A program made the translations under genes and the position numbers. Shown one piece after another: positions 20,308-29,735 of a stretch of 64,000 bases of DNA. The stretch's first letter is position 1. The number at the start of each line of letters is the position of its first letter. The notes beneath the pieces were generated by a model. The model was not told where the DNA came from, did not search any database, and saw only the letters and a list, made by a program, of their open reading frames with translations. The DNA is from JACCWP01 sp963801045 (GTDB lineage Bacteria > Actinomycetota > Actinomycetes > Propionibacteriales > Nocardioidaceae): positions 1 through 64,000 of the forward strand of contig CAWDDC010000004.1 in assembly GCA_963801045.1 (NCBI GenBank), read 5' to 3'.

Positions 20308-21999
20308 ATGACCGCTCGGAACGCGTTCCCCCACCGTCGACTGTCGGGCCTGCGCGCTGCGGCGGTCGTGGCAGTGGTGGCCCTGGTCGCTGCCGCTTGT
20401 ACCGACGCACCGACCGACACGGACAGCAGCGGGGAGGGCGGCAGCAGCGGGGACGTGATCGTCCACGCCCTGGGCGGTGAGCCCGAGGGCCTCGACCCGG
20501 CGCAGGTGCCGGCCGGGGGCTACGGCGACCGGGTCATCATCCAGGTGTACGACTTCCTGGTCGACATGCCTCCCGAGGGATCGACGCCGATCCCGATGAT
20601 CGCCACCGAGGTGCCGACCCAGGAGAACGGTCTGGTGTCCGAGGACGGGCTCGTCTACACGTTCCCCATCCGCGAGGGCGTGAAGTTCCACGACGGCACC
20701 GACCTGGACGCCAACTCGGTGAAGTTCTCCTGGGACCGGGTCATGGAGATGGACCTGCCCGAGGGCCAGGCGGACACGCTGAACCAGATCGTCGAGTCCA
20801 CCAAGGTGGTCGACGACTACACCTTCGAGGTGACGCTGAAGGAGCCGGCTGCCTGGTTCCTGACCTCGGTGGCCTACTCGGTGCCGGCCGCCATCGTGAG
20901 CCCGACAGCGGTCGAGGACAACGGCGGCGTCGAGGCGGGCGTCCCGAACGAGTGGATGAACACCAACATGGTCGGCAGCGGTCCGTACAAGTTCGTGTCG
21001 TGGGACCGCAACGAGCGGGTCAACTTCGAGGTGAACGAGGACTACTGGGGCGAGAAGGCCACCAACGACGCGCAGTTCCTCGTCTCTGCCGACAACGCGG
21101 CAACGGTGATCGGGCTGCAGGCGGGCGACATCGACATCGTCGAGCCGGTCCCCCAGTTCATCGACCAGCTGGCGGGCAACGACAACATCTGCGTGGAGGA
21201 GGAAGGCTTCCTCCTGGAGCCGATGCAGCTCGCCTTCAACCTGAACATCGACGAGAGCACGCTGCCCGAAGAGGACACCATCCCGGCTGACTTCTTCTGG
21301 GACAAGCGGGTCCGGCAGGCCTTCAACTACGCGTTCGACTACGACGCGTACATCGAGGCGGGTCTGAGCGGTCACGGTGCGGTGTCGTCGTACATCCCGC
21401 CGGCACTGCTGGGCGCCTCCGACGACAACATCCGGTACGAGCAGGACCTGGCCAAGGCCGAGGAGCTGTTCAAGGAGACCGGCTGGTGGGACGAGGGCTT
21501 CACCGCCTCCGTCCTGGTCGAGGCCAACAACCCGACGTTCACGCCGATCGGCCTGGTGCTCAAGGACTCGCTGGCCGCGCTGAACCCGAAGTTCCAGATC
21601 AACGTGCTCGAGGTGGCCGAGGCGCAGTTCGACGAGGCGCACGCGACGACCCCGTTCGAGTACCCGATGTGGATCAAGAACGGCGACCCGTTCGGCGACC
21701 CGCACTTCCTGATGAACACCTACTTCCACCCGGACGGCGAGTGGGGCGAGCGGCTCGGCTACCGCAACGGCTACGAGGACCCGGAGGCGATCGCGTCGCT
21801 GATCGACGAGGCGTCCGAGGAGACCGACTTCGACCGCCGAGCCGAGCTCTACCAGGAGGTCGTCCCGCTGATCTACGACGACCCGATGTGGATCTGGCCG
21901 GCGGACGAGGCGAACATCCAGATTCACCAATGCGCGGTGGAGGGATTCGTGTACAACCCGTTGTGGATCATGCCGAGGTGGGCCTTCTACAGCAAGTGA
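20308..21999 (+). CDS. ABC transporter solute-binding lipoprotein (dipeptide/oligopeptide type)
   Basis: 563 residues from ATG 20308, preceded by 'taggaagcga'. A signal peptide with hydrophobic core 'AAAVVAVVALVAAACT' ends in a lipobox with the cysteine at about residue 31, so the protein is membrane-anchored outside. The mature part is a family-5 binding protein ('GEPEGLDPAQVPAGGYGDRV', 'GLVYTFPIREGVKFHDGT', 'NMVGSGPYKF'). These proteins bind peptides, nickel chelates, opines, or sugar or acid conjugates. It is the second gene of a five-gene transporter set. The ligand cannot be read from the sequence; context suggests the substrate of the neighbouring hydrolases. Confidence 0.9.
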   Translation: MTARNAFPHRRLSGLRAAAVVAVVALVAAACTDAPTDTDSSGEGGSSGDVIVHALGGEPEGLDPAQVPAGGYGDRVIIQVYDFLVDMPPEGSTPIPMIATEVPTQENGLVSEDGLVYTFPIREGVKFHDGTDLDANSVKFSWDRVMEMDLPEGQADTLNQIVESTKVVDDYTFEVTLKEPAAWFLTSVAYSVPAAIVSPTAVEDNGGVEAGVPNEWMNTNMVGSGPYKFVSWDRNERVNFEVNEDYWGEKATNDAQFLVSADNAATVIGLQAGDIDIVEPVPQFIDQLAGNDNICVEEEGFLLEPMQLAFNLNIDESTLPEEDTIPADFFWDKRVRQAFNYAFDYDAYIEAGLSGHGAVSSYIPPALLGASDDNIRYEQDLAKAEELFKETGWWDEGFTASVLVEANNPTFTPIGLVLKDSLAALNPKFQINVLEVAEAQFDEAHATTPFEYPMWIKNGDPFGDPHFLMNTYFHPDGEWGERLGYRNGYEDPEAIASLIDEASEETDFDRRAELYQEVVPLIYDDPMWIWPADEANIQIHQCAVEGFVYNPLWIMPRWAFYSK

Positions 22000-22047
22000 G
22001 GTCGCAGTGACCGAACGTCGACCGACGCGCTGGAGACGGACTGGCTG

Positions 22048-23058
22048 ATGCAGGTACGCGATTACGTGATCCGTCGGCTGCTCAAGCTGCCGCTGATGCT
22101 GTTCCTGGTGTCGATCTTCGTGTTCGGGATCTCGAGACTGGGCGGATCGCCGATCGGCATCTACCTCGACCACGAGCAGACCCCCGAGCAGGTGGAGCAG
22201 CTGGAGGAGCGGTTCGGGCTCAACGACTCGCTCGTGCACCAGTACTTCGCCTGGCTCGGGGGCGTGCTCCAGGGGGACCTGGGCTACTCCGGCGTGGCTG
22301 CCGCCCCGGTGGCCGAGGTCCTGCCGGACAAGTTCACCGCGACCCTCGAGCTGGGGCTGTGGGCCACCGTCGCGACGATCGTGTTCGGCGTGTGGATGGG
22401 GACCTTCGCCGGCGCCCGTCGGGACAAGTTCGGCGACCACGCCATGCGGGTCATCTCGGTCAGCGGGGCCAGCCTCCCGCTGTTCTGGTTCGCGCTGCTC
22501 GTCCTCATCTTCTTCTACCTGGTGCTGGGATGGGCGCCACTGGGTCGGTCGACCGACTCGATCTGGGTGACGATCACCCATCCGACCGGCATCTACACCC
22601 TCGACGCCATCCTGGCCGGCAGCTGGACCGCGTTCGTCGACGCCATCCGACATCTGTGGCTCCCCGTCCTGGTGCTCGGCTACGAGGGGGCGGCGACCAT
22701 CGCGCGCATCATGCGCTCGTCGCTGGTCGACGAGCTGGGCGCCGACTACGTCGACGCCGCAAGCGCCAAGGGACTGCCGAGGCGGCTCGTGGTGAAGCGG
22801 CACGCGCGGCGCAACGCACTGATCCCGGCGGTGACGGTGATGGGCGTCGCCTTCGGCATGATCCTGCAGGGCGCGGTCGTGGTCGAGGCGATCTTCCAGT
22901 GGCCCGGCATGGGGCGCTGGATCGCCGACGCGGTGCTGCGCGGTGACCAGGCGACGGTGATGACGTTCGTGCTCGTGATCGCGGTCATCTTCTTGCTGGT
23001 CAACCTGGCCGTGGACGTCGCCTACGCCTACCTGGATCGGAGGATCGAGCTCGCATGA
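22048..23058 (+). CDS. ABC transporter permease, DppB type
   Basis: 336 residues, intact. The N-terminus ('VIRRLLKLPLMLFLVSIFVF') is the first helix, followed by a periplasmic loop and five more helices. The EAA-like cytoplasmic loop is 'DYVDAASAKGLPRRLVVKRH'. It pairs with the next permease, whose start overlaps its stop by four bases (ATGA), a sign of coupled translation. It forms half of the membrane channel. Confidence 0.9.
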   Translation: MQVRDYVIRRLLKLPLMLFLVSIFVFGISRLGGSPIGIYLDHEQTPEQVEQLEERFGLNDSLVHQYFAWLGGVLQGDLGYSGVAAAPVAEVLPDKFTATLELGLWATVATIVFGVWMGTFAGARRDKFGDHAMRVISVSGASLPLFWFALLVLIFFYLVLGWAPLGRSTDSIWVTITHPTGIYTLDAILAGSWTAFVDAIRHLWLPVLVLGYEGAATIARIMRSSLVDELGADYVDAASAKGLPRRLVVKRHARRNALIPAVTVMGVAFGMILQGAVVVEAIFQWPGMGRWIADAVLRGDQATVMTFVLVIAVIFLLVNLAVDVAYAYLDRRIELA

Positions 23059-23981
23059 GTTCACAGATCGCGCGCACCATCCCGGTGCAGGTCTCTCCGC
23101 AGGGCGCCTTCCAGACCCGCTACCGGCGCGCGTCGGACACGATCAGGCAGGCGGCGCACTCGCCGACCACGGTCATCGGCTTCCTCATCCTCGTCCTCAT
23201 CTTCCTGATGGCGATCTTCGCGCCGTTCCTGGTCGACGCGAACACGCCGGACTCCTCCCAGCTGCCGCGCGACTACACCGCCCTGAACGCTCCCCCCGGG
23301 AGTCCGGGCCACCCGTTGGGGACGACCTCACAGGGCGGCGACGTCCTCTACGGCGTGGTGTGGGGCGCGCGGACATCGGTCATCCTGGCGCTCACCGTGG
23401 TGACGGCGACGACCATCATCGGCGTGCTCATCGGGAGCGCCGCGGCGGTGCTGGGCGGGCGCTGGGACGACTACCTGATGCGGCTGGTCGACCTGTTCAT
23501 GTCCGTGCCGGAGCTCATCCTGGCGCTGGCCATCGCCGGGGTGCTCGGGCCGTCGTTCAGGAACATCGTGCTGGCGCTGATCATCACCGGGTGGACGGAC
23601 TACGCCCGGCTCATCCGCGGCGAGATCCTGCACGTCAAACAGCTGGAGTACGTCGACTCGGCGCGCATCATCGGCGACAAGCGATGGCGGATCTACCTCA
23701 AGGACATCCTGCCGAACTCGTTCACGCCGATCATCGTGATGATCACCCTCGACATGGGCAAGGTGGTCCTCGTCGGCGCGACCCTGAGCTTCATCGGTCT
23801 CGCCGAGGTGGGCCTCGCGGAGTGGGGCAACCTGGTGTCCGCCGGCCAGGACGGCGTCGTGACCGGCTACTGGTGGGTCGCGACCTTCGGTGGCGGGATG
23901 GTCTTCCTGTGGGCGCTGGCCTCCAACCTGGTCGGCGACGGCCTGCGCGACATCCTCGACCCGCGGACGGAGGGCCGATGA
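23055..23981 (+). CDS. ABC transporter permease, DppC type
   Basis: 308 residues, intact. It has the DppC N-terminal domain with one helix ('TVIGFLILVLIFLMAIFAPF'), the conserved 'HPLGTTSQGGDVLYGVVWGA' segment and an EAA loop 'EYVDSARIIGDKRWRIYLKD'. It overlaps DppB upstream and the ATPase gene downstream, each by the sequence ATGA. It is the second half of the channel. Confidence 0.9.
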   Translation: MSSQIARTIPVQVSPQGAFQTRYRRASDTIRQAAHSPTTVIGFLILVLIFLMAIFAPFLVDANTPDSSQLPRDYTALNAPPGSPGHPLGTTSQGGDVLYGVVWGARTSVILALTVVTATTIIGVLIGSAAAVLGGRWDDYLMRLVDLFMSVPELILALAIAGVLGPSFRNIVLALIITGWTDYARLIRGEILHVKQLEYVDSARIIGDKRWRIYLKDILPNSFTPIIVMITLDMGKVVLVGATLSFIGLAEVGLAEWGNLVSAGQDGVVTGYWWVATFGGGMVFLWALASNLVGDGLRDILDPRTEGR

Positions 23982-25319
23982 CGTCGTCAGGGGTCAGCCC
24001 GCGGCCGACCGACGTGGCGTTCGCGCCCGACCCGTCGGTCCAGCTGCTGTCCCTGCGCGGGCTGCGGGTCCAGTTCCGCTCGAAGCGCGGACTCGTCCAC
24101 GCGGTGGACGGGATCAGCCTCGACATCCGCGACGGGGAGACGGTCGGGCTGGTCGGCGAGACCGGGTCGGGCAAGAGCGTGACCGGCCGGGCGCTGCTGC
24201 GGCTGGTTCCCGAGCCGCCGGGCATCTACGCGGGTGGGCAGGCGCTGTTCCGGCCGAAGCGTCCGTGCACCGCCTGCTCCGGTGGCGCCTGCCTGGTCTG
24301 CGGCGGCACCGGCAAGGTGGACGGGCCGTGCGTGGACTGCGGAGGGAGCGGCTGCGAGACCTGCGGCCAGACCGGGCGGGAGACCGTCGACCTGCTCACC
24401 GTGTCCCGCCCGCCAGATGGGCCGCTTACGCGGCAACAACATCGCGATGGTGTTCCAGGACCCGGGCAAGGCGCTCAACCCGACCATGACCATCCGTGCG
24501 CAGGTCGCGGAGGTCTTCACCGAGCACCGGTGGACGAACCTGCTGCACGAGGCGGGCCTGGACGACGGGCACTGGGATCCGATCATCAAGCGGGACGCCC
24601 ACGGCCGGACCACGTTCCTCGAGCGCCGGCTGCTGGAGGTGCCGCCCTGGCGGGGACGCAGCCACCGGCTGCACGCACTGCTCGACGACTACATCGCCGC
24701 GGCGCTCGCGAACACGAACATCCCCAACCCGCGTGCGGTGATGAAGCGCTACCCGCACGAGCTCTCCGGGGGCATGAAGCAGCGGGTGATGATCGCCCAG
24801 GCGCTGGCCTGCGACCCCGACCTGCTGATCGCCGACGAGCCGACGACGGCACTCGACGTCACCGTCCAGGCGCGCATCCTCGACCTGATCGCCGAGCTGC
24901 AGGAGCGGCACCACACCGCGGTGCTCTACATCAGCCACGACCTCTCCCTGGTGCGCAACATCAGCGACAAGGTCGCGGTGATGTACGCCGGCCAGCTCGC
25001 CGAGGTGGGCACGACCGAGCAGGTCTTCGAGAACCCGATGCACCCGTACACCCGTGGGCTGCTCGCGGCCGCGCCGTCGTCAGGGCAGCGGCGTGGCCAC
25101 CTGGTCGCCATCGAGGGCAACGTTCCCGAGCTCATCGACCCCGGCCGGTCGTGCCGGTTCGCCAGCCGCTGTCCGTCGGCCGCGCCGGCCTGTCACAGCA
25201 ACGAGCCGGCGCTGCTGGACCACGGCGGCGGACACCCGGTCGCGTGCCTGCTCTACGAGAACCCCGCCGCGATCGGCTCCGATGCGGCGGACATGCCGAC
25301 GCCGCGGAGCGCCTCATGA
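23978..25319 (+). CDS. ABC transporter ATPase, DppD type, with a DnaJ-like zinc-binding insert
   Basis: About 446 residues after repair, roughly 100 more than a usual DppD. Walker A 'GETGSGKS' is at residues 60-67, the Q-loop is 'VFQDPGKALNP', the signature is 'ELSGGMKQRV', and Walker B is 'LLIADEPTTALD'. Between Walker A and the Q-loop lies an insert with eight cysteines in four CxxC pairs (residues 97/100, 105/108, 118/121, 126/129; bases 24266-24364), three of them followed by glycine-rich xG turns as in the DnaJ zinc domain. A second insert of about 35 residues follows the Q-loop. The C-terminal oligopeptide domain has 'GRSCRFASRCPSAAPACH', the usual FeS/zinc-like Cys segment. One frame change near 24412 lies just after the cysteine insert. 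Confidence 0.85.
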
Positions 25320-26685
25320 GGACCCTGCACCTGCACCGGCCGCCGGAGCCGACCTCGGAGTTCTCGGAGTACGTCCTCAGCGTCCGCAACATCCGCAAGT
25401 ACTTCCCGATCCACGAAGGCGTGCTGCAGCGGGTCACCGGGCACGTGCGCGCCGTCGACGGGGTCAGCTTCGACCTCCGTCGCGGGGAGACGATCGGCCT
25501 GGTGGGGGAGAGCGGGTGCGGCAAGACCACGCTCGGCCGGTGCCTTGCCGGCCTGATCGACCCGACCGACGGCGGCGCGTACTTCGACATCCCCGAGCAG
25601 GAGAAGCTCCGGCTGGACGAGCTGCTGGCCGTGCCGGTGTCGGCGCGCTCGGCGGTGGAGAAGACCGAGCTCGACCGGCTCGACCGGTCGTACCGGATCG
25701 ACCGCCTCGACGAGGCGCACCGGCGGCACTACCGGCCCAACTGCCAGCTGGTGTCGCAGGACCCGTTCGCCTCCCTGAACCCGCGGCAGCTGGTGCGCAA
25801 CATCGTCGGCCGGCCGCTGAACATCCACCACGGCCTGAGCGGCTCGGCGCTCACCAACCGGGTGGTCGACCTGCTCGAGCAGGTCGGTCTCGGCAGCTCG
25901 CACCTGTACCGCTACCCGCACCAGTTCAGCGGCGGTCAGCGGCAGCGGATCTCGATCGCCCGCTCGCTGGCCCTCGAGCCGCAGCTCGTCATCCTGGACG
26001 AGCCGACCAGTGCGCTCGACGTGTCGGTGCAGGCGCAGATCCTCAACCTGCTGCACCGGTTGCAGCAGGAGCACGGGCTGACGTACCTGTTCATCAGCCA
26101 CGACCTCAACGTCGTACGCCACATGAGCGACCGGATGGTCGTGATGTACCTCGGCCAGGTGAGCGAGATCGGCAACTCCGAGGCGCTGTTCGCCACGCCG
26201 CGCCACCCCTACACCGAGGCGCTGATCGCGGCCAACCCCGCTACCCACGGCAAGACCGAGTCGATCCGGCTGCTCGGCACGGTGCCCAGCCCGGCGGCGC
26301 CGCCGAGCGGATGCCGGTTCCACACCCGCTGCCCGAAGGTGACCAAGGTGTGCGGCTGGGAGGTCGACGACGCCGTCCGGCTGCTGACGTTGCAGGGCGA
26401 GGAGTCGAGCCTCCCGGTGACCAAGACGACGCCGTTCGTCGGTGACATCGCCTTCCCGACCGCCGAGCGCGGCCGCCGCCGCGGTCGAGACGCTCACGTC
26501 GCCTACCATCCCACCGGCGATGGCTGCCGCGATGACCAACGGTCGAGAGCGTGGGCAAGGTCGTCCACGTCGCCTTCGACCCCGTCGACGAGGTGGAGCT
26601 CCGCAAGGGCGTCGGCGGTCGTGTGACCTCGTGCGTCCTGTACTCCGACTGGTCCGCCCCCCTCGGCATCCCCACCATCCCCTAG
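25316..26685 (+). CDS. ABC transporter ATPase, DppF type, with insert and C-terminal extension
   Basis: About 456 residues after repair. Walker A 'GESGCGKTT' is at residues 64-72, the Q-loop 'LVSQDPFASLNPR' near 145-157, the signature 'FSGGQRQRISI' and Walker B 'LVILDEPTSALD'. Residues ~92-140, between Walker A and the Q-loop, are an extra charged helical segment ('SAVEKTELDRLDRSYRIDRL'). After 'GCRFHTRCPKVTKVCGWEVD' the chain continues for some 90 residues, ending 'YSDWSAPLGIPTIP' at TAG 26683-26685, reached by frame changes near 26470 and 26555. The start overlaps the DppD stop (ATGA). Both ATPases of this transporter carry inserts at the same place. Confidence 0.8.
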
Positions 26686-26713
26686 CCGCCTGCCCAGCGA
26701 TCCCCGGCGAGGT

Positions 26714-26863
26714 GATCGCTGGAGCGCGGTGGCCGGATCTTCGGCCGGCGGATCTTCGGCGAGGGCACGCTGACGGCCGGATCGTTCGGCGGACGGATCT
26801 TCCGGCCAGGCGATCGCTGGGGCGCGCGTACGGCCGGATCGTTCGGGCGGATTCGGCGAGGGC
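26714..26863. repeat. Imperfect direct repeats in the gap between convergent genes
   Basis: A ~52-base unit starting GATCGCTGG and ending TTCGGCGAGGGC occurs at 26714-26766 and again at 26812-26863, with a partial copy of the inner part (GGCCGGATC, TTCGGCGG) near 26775-26805. It lies between the DppF stop and the 3' end of the CocE gene that reads toward it. It may have arisen by slippage. The repeat is also where the CocE reading loses its expected stop. Confidence 0.6.
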
Positions 26864-26887
26864 GTGGGCCGGAGGCGGGTGGGGTGA

Positions 26888-28627
26888 GGCGGGTGGGACC
26901 GGCAGCAGGAGGGAGGCGGGGTGCTGCGGGCCGACGTGCAGGGTGGTGGTGCCGCCGTAGATCTCGGCGGGGCGGTCGTCCGGGTCGTCGTGCAGGTAGA
27001 TGCCGCAGCCACGCATGACGCTGCCCTTGAAGTGGCCGAGGCTCGCCTCCTGCTCTGCTCCCTCGTACTCGTAGTCCTTGCCGCGGACGGTCAGCGCGAC
27101 CCGGTGACCGGCCGGCACCACGACGCTGGTCGGCCAGATCTCGACCTCGACCTCGTAGACCTCACCGGGCGTCATCGGCTGCCGCCCGCGGTGCGTGTGG
27201 ACCGGCCGGTAGGGCCGGCTCAGCTCGGGGTCGAGCTCGCGGTGCGAGACCCGCAGCCAGCCCTGCGCGACCGGGGTGTGCGGGTCGACGGCACCCTGGA
27301 ACACGACCTCGCTCCCGTCCGGTGCGAACACCCGGACGACCAGGAACAGGTCGGCGTCGGTGGTCGACGAGGACACGCTCAGCCGGGCCGAGATCGGGCC
27401 GGTCAGCTCGAGGTCGGTGTCGGTCGGCGGCGCCACGAACGTCAGCCCGGAGCCCAGGGCGTCGAAGGACTCGCTGCGCGACTCGGTGCTCGGCTCCTCG
27501 ACCAGCGCGGCCTCCGCCAGGTCGAGGTGCAGGCGCGTCCACCGGGTGCGCGCGAGCGGCCACTCGTCCTCGTCCCGGTCGACGAAGCCGTCGAGGGTGC
27601 GTACCCGCAGGTGCACCGGCGGGCGTCGGTCCCAGCCGTTGTCCGCACCCTGCAGGAAGTGCGCGAAGAACGCCTTCTGCAGGCCGACGCCGTACGCGGT
27701 GTAGAACTCCGCCCAGTGCTCACCGCCGTGCAGCTCGAGCCACTTCTGCGGCGAGCGGGCGCGGACGAACGCCTCGGTCGCGCCACGCAGGTGCCGTCCC
27801 TGCCCGCCCCAGTTGCCGGCGGCCAGGAACGGGACGGTGATCGAGTCCCACGGCGCGGACCGCTCCTGGTGGAAGCCGTCGAGCAGCCGGTGGCCGCGCA
27901 CGTCACCGGGGTAGTTGGCCCGGTGCAGCGCCAGCTCCTCGTCGGTGAGCGTCTCCGGTCCCGTCACCAGCTCACCGGTGTTGGGCGAGCGGCTGGACCG
28001 GTCGCCGAGACCGTGCTGCACGGTGCTGATCGTCCGCCGGTACCAGACGTCGACGGCGGTGCACATGATCCCGCCGTGGTAGTACATGTCGCGGTAGAAG
28101 TCGGCCAGGCCCTCCCACGGGATCATCGCCGTGAGGTGCGGCGGCTGCAGACCCGCCACCAGCCACTGGTCGATCGCGAAGTACGAGATGCCGAGCAGCC
28201 CGACCTTGCCGCTGCTCCACGGCTGGGTCCCCGCCCACTCGATGCAGTCGTGGAAGTCGCGGGAGCCACGCATGGCATAGGGGTCGATGTAGCCCGGCGA
28301 CCGTCCCCAGCCACGCGCATCGATGCGTACGACGGCGTAACCGTCCGGCACCCAGTGCTCCGGGTCGGGCGTCTCCCAGGCCGTGTAGCGGGCGCTCGTC
28401 CCCTCGGCCACCTCGGGATGCGCGGCGACCAGGCGGTCCCACGCGTCGGGGTAGCCGTCCTGGAAGCGGAGGCCCTTGCCGTACGGGCCGTAGGTGACCA
28501 GGGCCGGGTACGTTCCGTCGTCCGGCGGACGGAACACGTCGGCCCGGAGGACGACGCCGTCGTCCATCGGCAGCGCGACGTCCCACTCGATGCGCATGCC
28601 GTCGCGCACCTCGCCCTGGTCACCCAT
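26888..28627 (-). CDS. CocE/NonD-type serine hydrolase (peptidase S15 fold), copy A
   Basis: 580 codons with recognisable homology from ATG 28627 (ATG 28597, at 'RIEWDVALPMDDG', is an alternative). Alpha/beta hydrolase with 'VRIDARGWGRSPG', nucleophile elbow 'VGLLGISYFA' and C-terminal jelly-roll domain with 'GCGIYLHDDPDDRPAEIYGG'. Family members cleave cocaine-like esters, acyl-amino bonds or Xaa-Pro peptides. It is a close paralog of the gene at 38763-40483, whose end 'LLLPVIPGT' sets the expected C-terminus here near 26888. No stop occurs there: the frame runs on antisense to DppF until 25253, so a base was probably lost in the repeat region. It is convergent with the transporter unit. Confidence 0.85.
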
Positions 28628-28647
28628 CTGCAGGCTCCCTCGGCCCG

Positions 28648-29653
28648 CTAGTCGGTGCTGATGCCGAGGAGGCGGGCGGCGGTGTCGCCGCCGATCTTGT
28701 CTTGGGTGGTGGGGTCGGTGATGGCCTCGGTCATGGCGGTGCAGGGGTCGTCGACGCCCATGTCGAAGGGGTAGTCCGAGCCGAGCATCACGTGGTCGTC
28801 GCCGATGGTGTCGACCAGGAACCGCAGCGCGTTCGGGGAGTGGGTCAGCGAGTCGGCATAGACCGAGTCGAGGTAGGAGTACGGGTTACGCATCGGCGGG
28901 TCGTTCGGGGCCAGCCGCGCTTCGTAGCCGTGCTCCCAGCGGGACAAGATGTAGGGGAACGCGCCGCCGCCGTGCGCGAAGCAGGTGTGGATGGTGCCCA
29001 CGTCCTCATAGACCCCGTCGAACATCAACGACGCCAACGCGCACGCACTCTCGACCGGCAGCCCGACGAAGTTGCCCATGTCGTGCCGGTTCAACCGGCC
29101 CTCCCGCAACCCCAACGGCGGCGGCGAGGGGTGCAAGAACACGAACGCGTCCAGATCGGCCACCGCATGCCAGAACGGCCGCAGGTCCGCATCGCCCAGG
29201 TTCCGCCCCGCCACCGCGGTCGAGATCTGCACCCCGGAGAACCCCAGCTCGGTGACCGCCCGCTTCAGCTCGGTCGCCGCCGCCGGCCGGGTCCTGCAAC
29301 GGCACATTCGCCAACGGCCGGAACCGGTCCGGATACTTGGCCGTCGACTCGGCCATCGCATCGTTGATCACCCGACAGATCAACCCGGCATCATCACCAG
29401 CCGCGTGATACTGCATCAACGGCGGCGCGATCGACGGCGCCACCACATCCAACCCCACCCGATCCATGTGCTCGACCGCCGCATCGATATCGGTCAACAC
29501 CGCCGGCAGCTCCTGGGTGAACTCCCGAAAACCCAGATCCACCTTCAACTCATCATCCGCAGCCACATACCGGCCCGCGAACGGCACCTTCCCCTCGGCC
29601 ACCGCCGACACAAAAGCCCGCGGAACGTGATGCCAATGAACATCGATCCTCAT
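28648..29653 (-). CDS. ACMSD-type amidohydrolase, copy 2
   Basis: About 335 residues, nearly identical to the gene at 19285-20293, with the same metal motifs ('DVHWHHVP', 'VFLHPSPPP', 'CFAHGGGAFPYI', 'GSDYPFD'). Visible differences include the second residue (Arg for Lys), Glu for Asp near the end, and the last residues (SISTD-like end against TTGN). An extra base near 29285 breaks the frame after 'VPLQDP'; copy 1 is clean there. It starts 21 bases after the CocE gene start region and ends just upstream of it on the same strand, so the two are likely co-transcribed as amidohydrolase then CocE. Confidence 0.85.
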
Positions 29654-29697
29654 GCGCACGAACTCCTCGAATGGGGTCCGAAGCGCCAGCTGAAAAC
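28659..29697 (-). repeat. Right arm of a ~1.04 kb inverted duplication
   Basis: Complement of 19240-20279. Differences seen by eye are scattered single bases plus three one-base indels (near 29675, 29285 and 28702). The outer end is at the GTTTTCAGCTGG block, the inner end at CCTCGGCATCA. The arms face each other across the transporter module, which could allow inversion of the module by recombination or upkeep of identity by gene conversion. Confidence 0.9.
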
Positions 29698-29735
29698 TCT
29701 CTGCCTTACCTGCGCAGGATTCCTCGGCCGCTTCG

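Noticed and set aside
19168..21999. A single 943-residue protein joining the amidohydrolase and the binding lipoprotein
   Set aside because: The join comes from a one-base insertion near 20236. The second amidohydrolase copy shows the true ending, and the lipoprotein has its own start and signal peptide at 20308.
20290..23064. A 924-residue reading frame on the minus strand across the transporter genes
   Set aside because: It is the antisense shadow of the lipoprotein and permease genes. Composition (arginine, histidine, valine, aspartate) and lack of motifs are typical of high-GC shadows.
26714..26863. CRISPR-like array in the repeat region
   Set aside because: Only two full units, imperfect, without regular spacers or cas genes nearby.
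25253..26887. C-terminal extension of CocE copy A antisense to DppF
   Set aside because: No homology past residue 580; the sequence is proline/arginine-rich and overlaps a well-supported gene. A lost stop is a better explanation.
19240..29697. Composite transposon bounded by insertion sequences
   Set aside because: The repeat arms encode an amidohydrolase, with no transposase, terminal inverted repeats within an arm, or target duplication visible.
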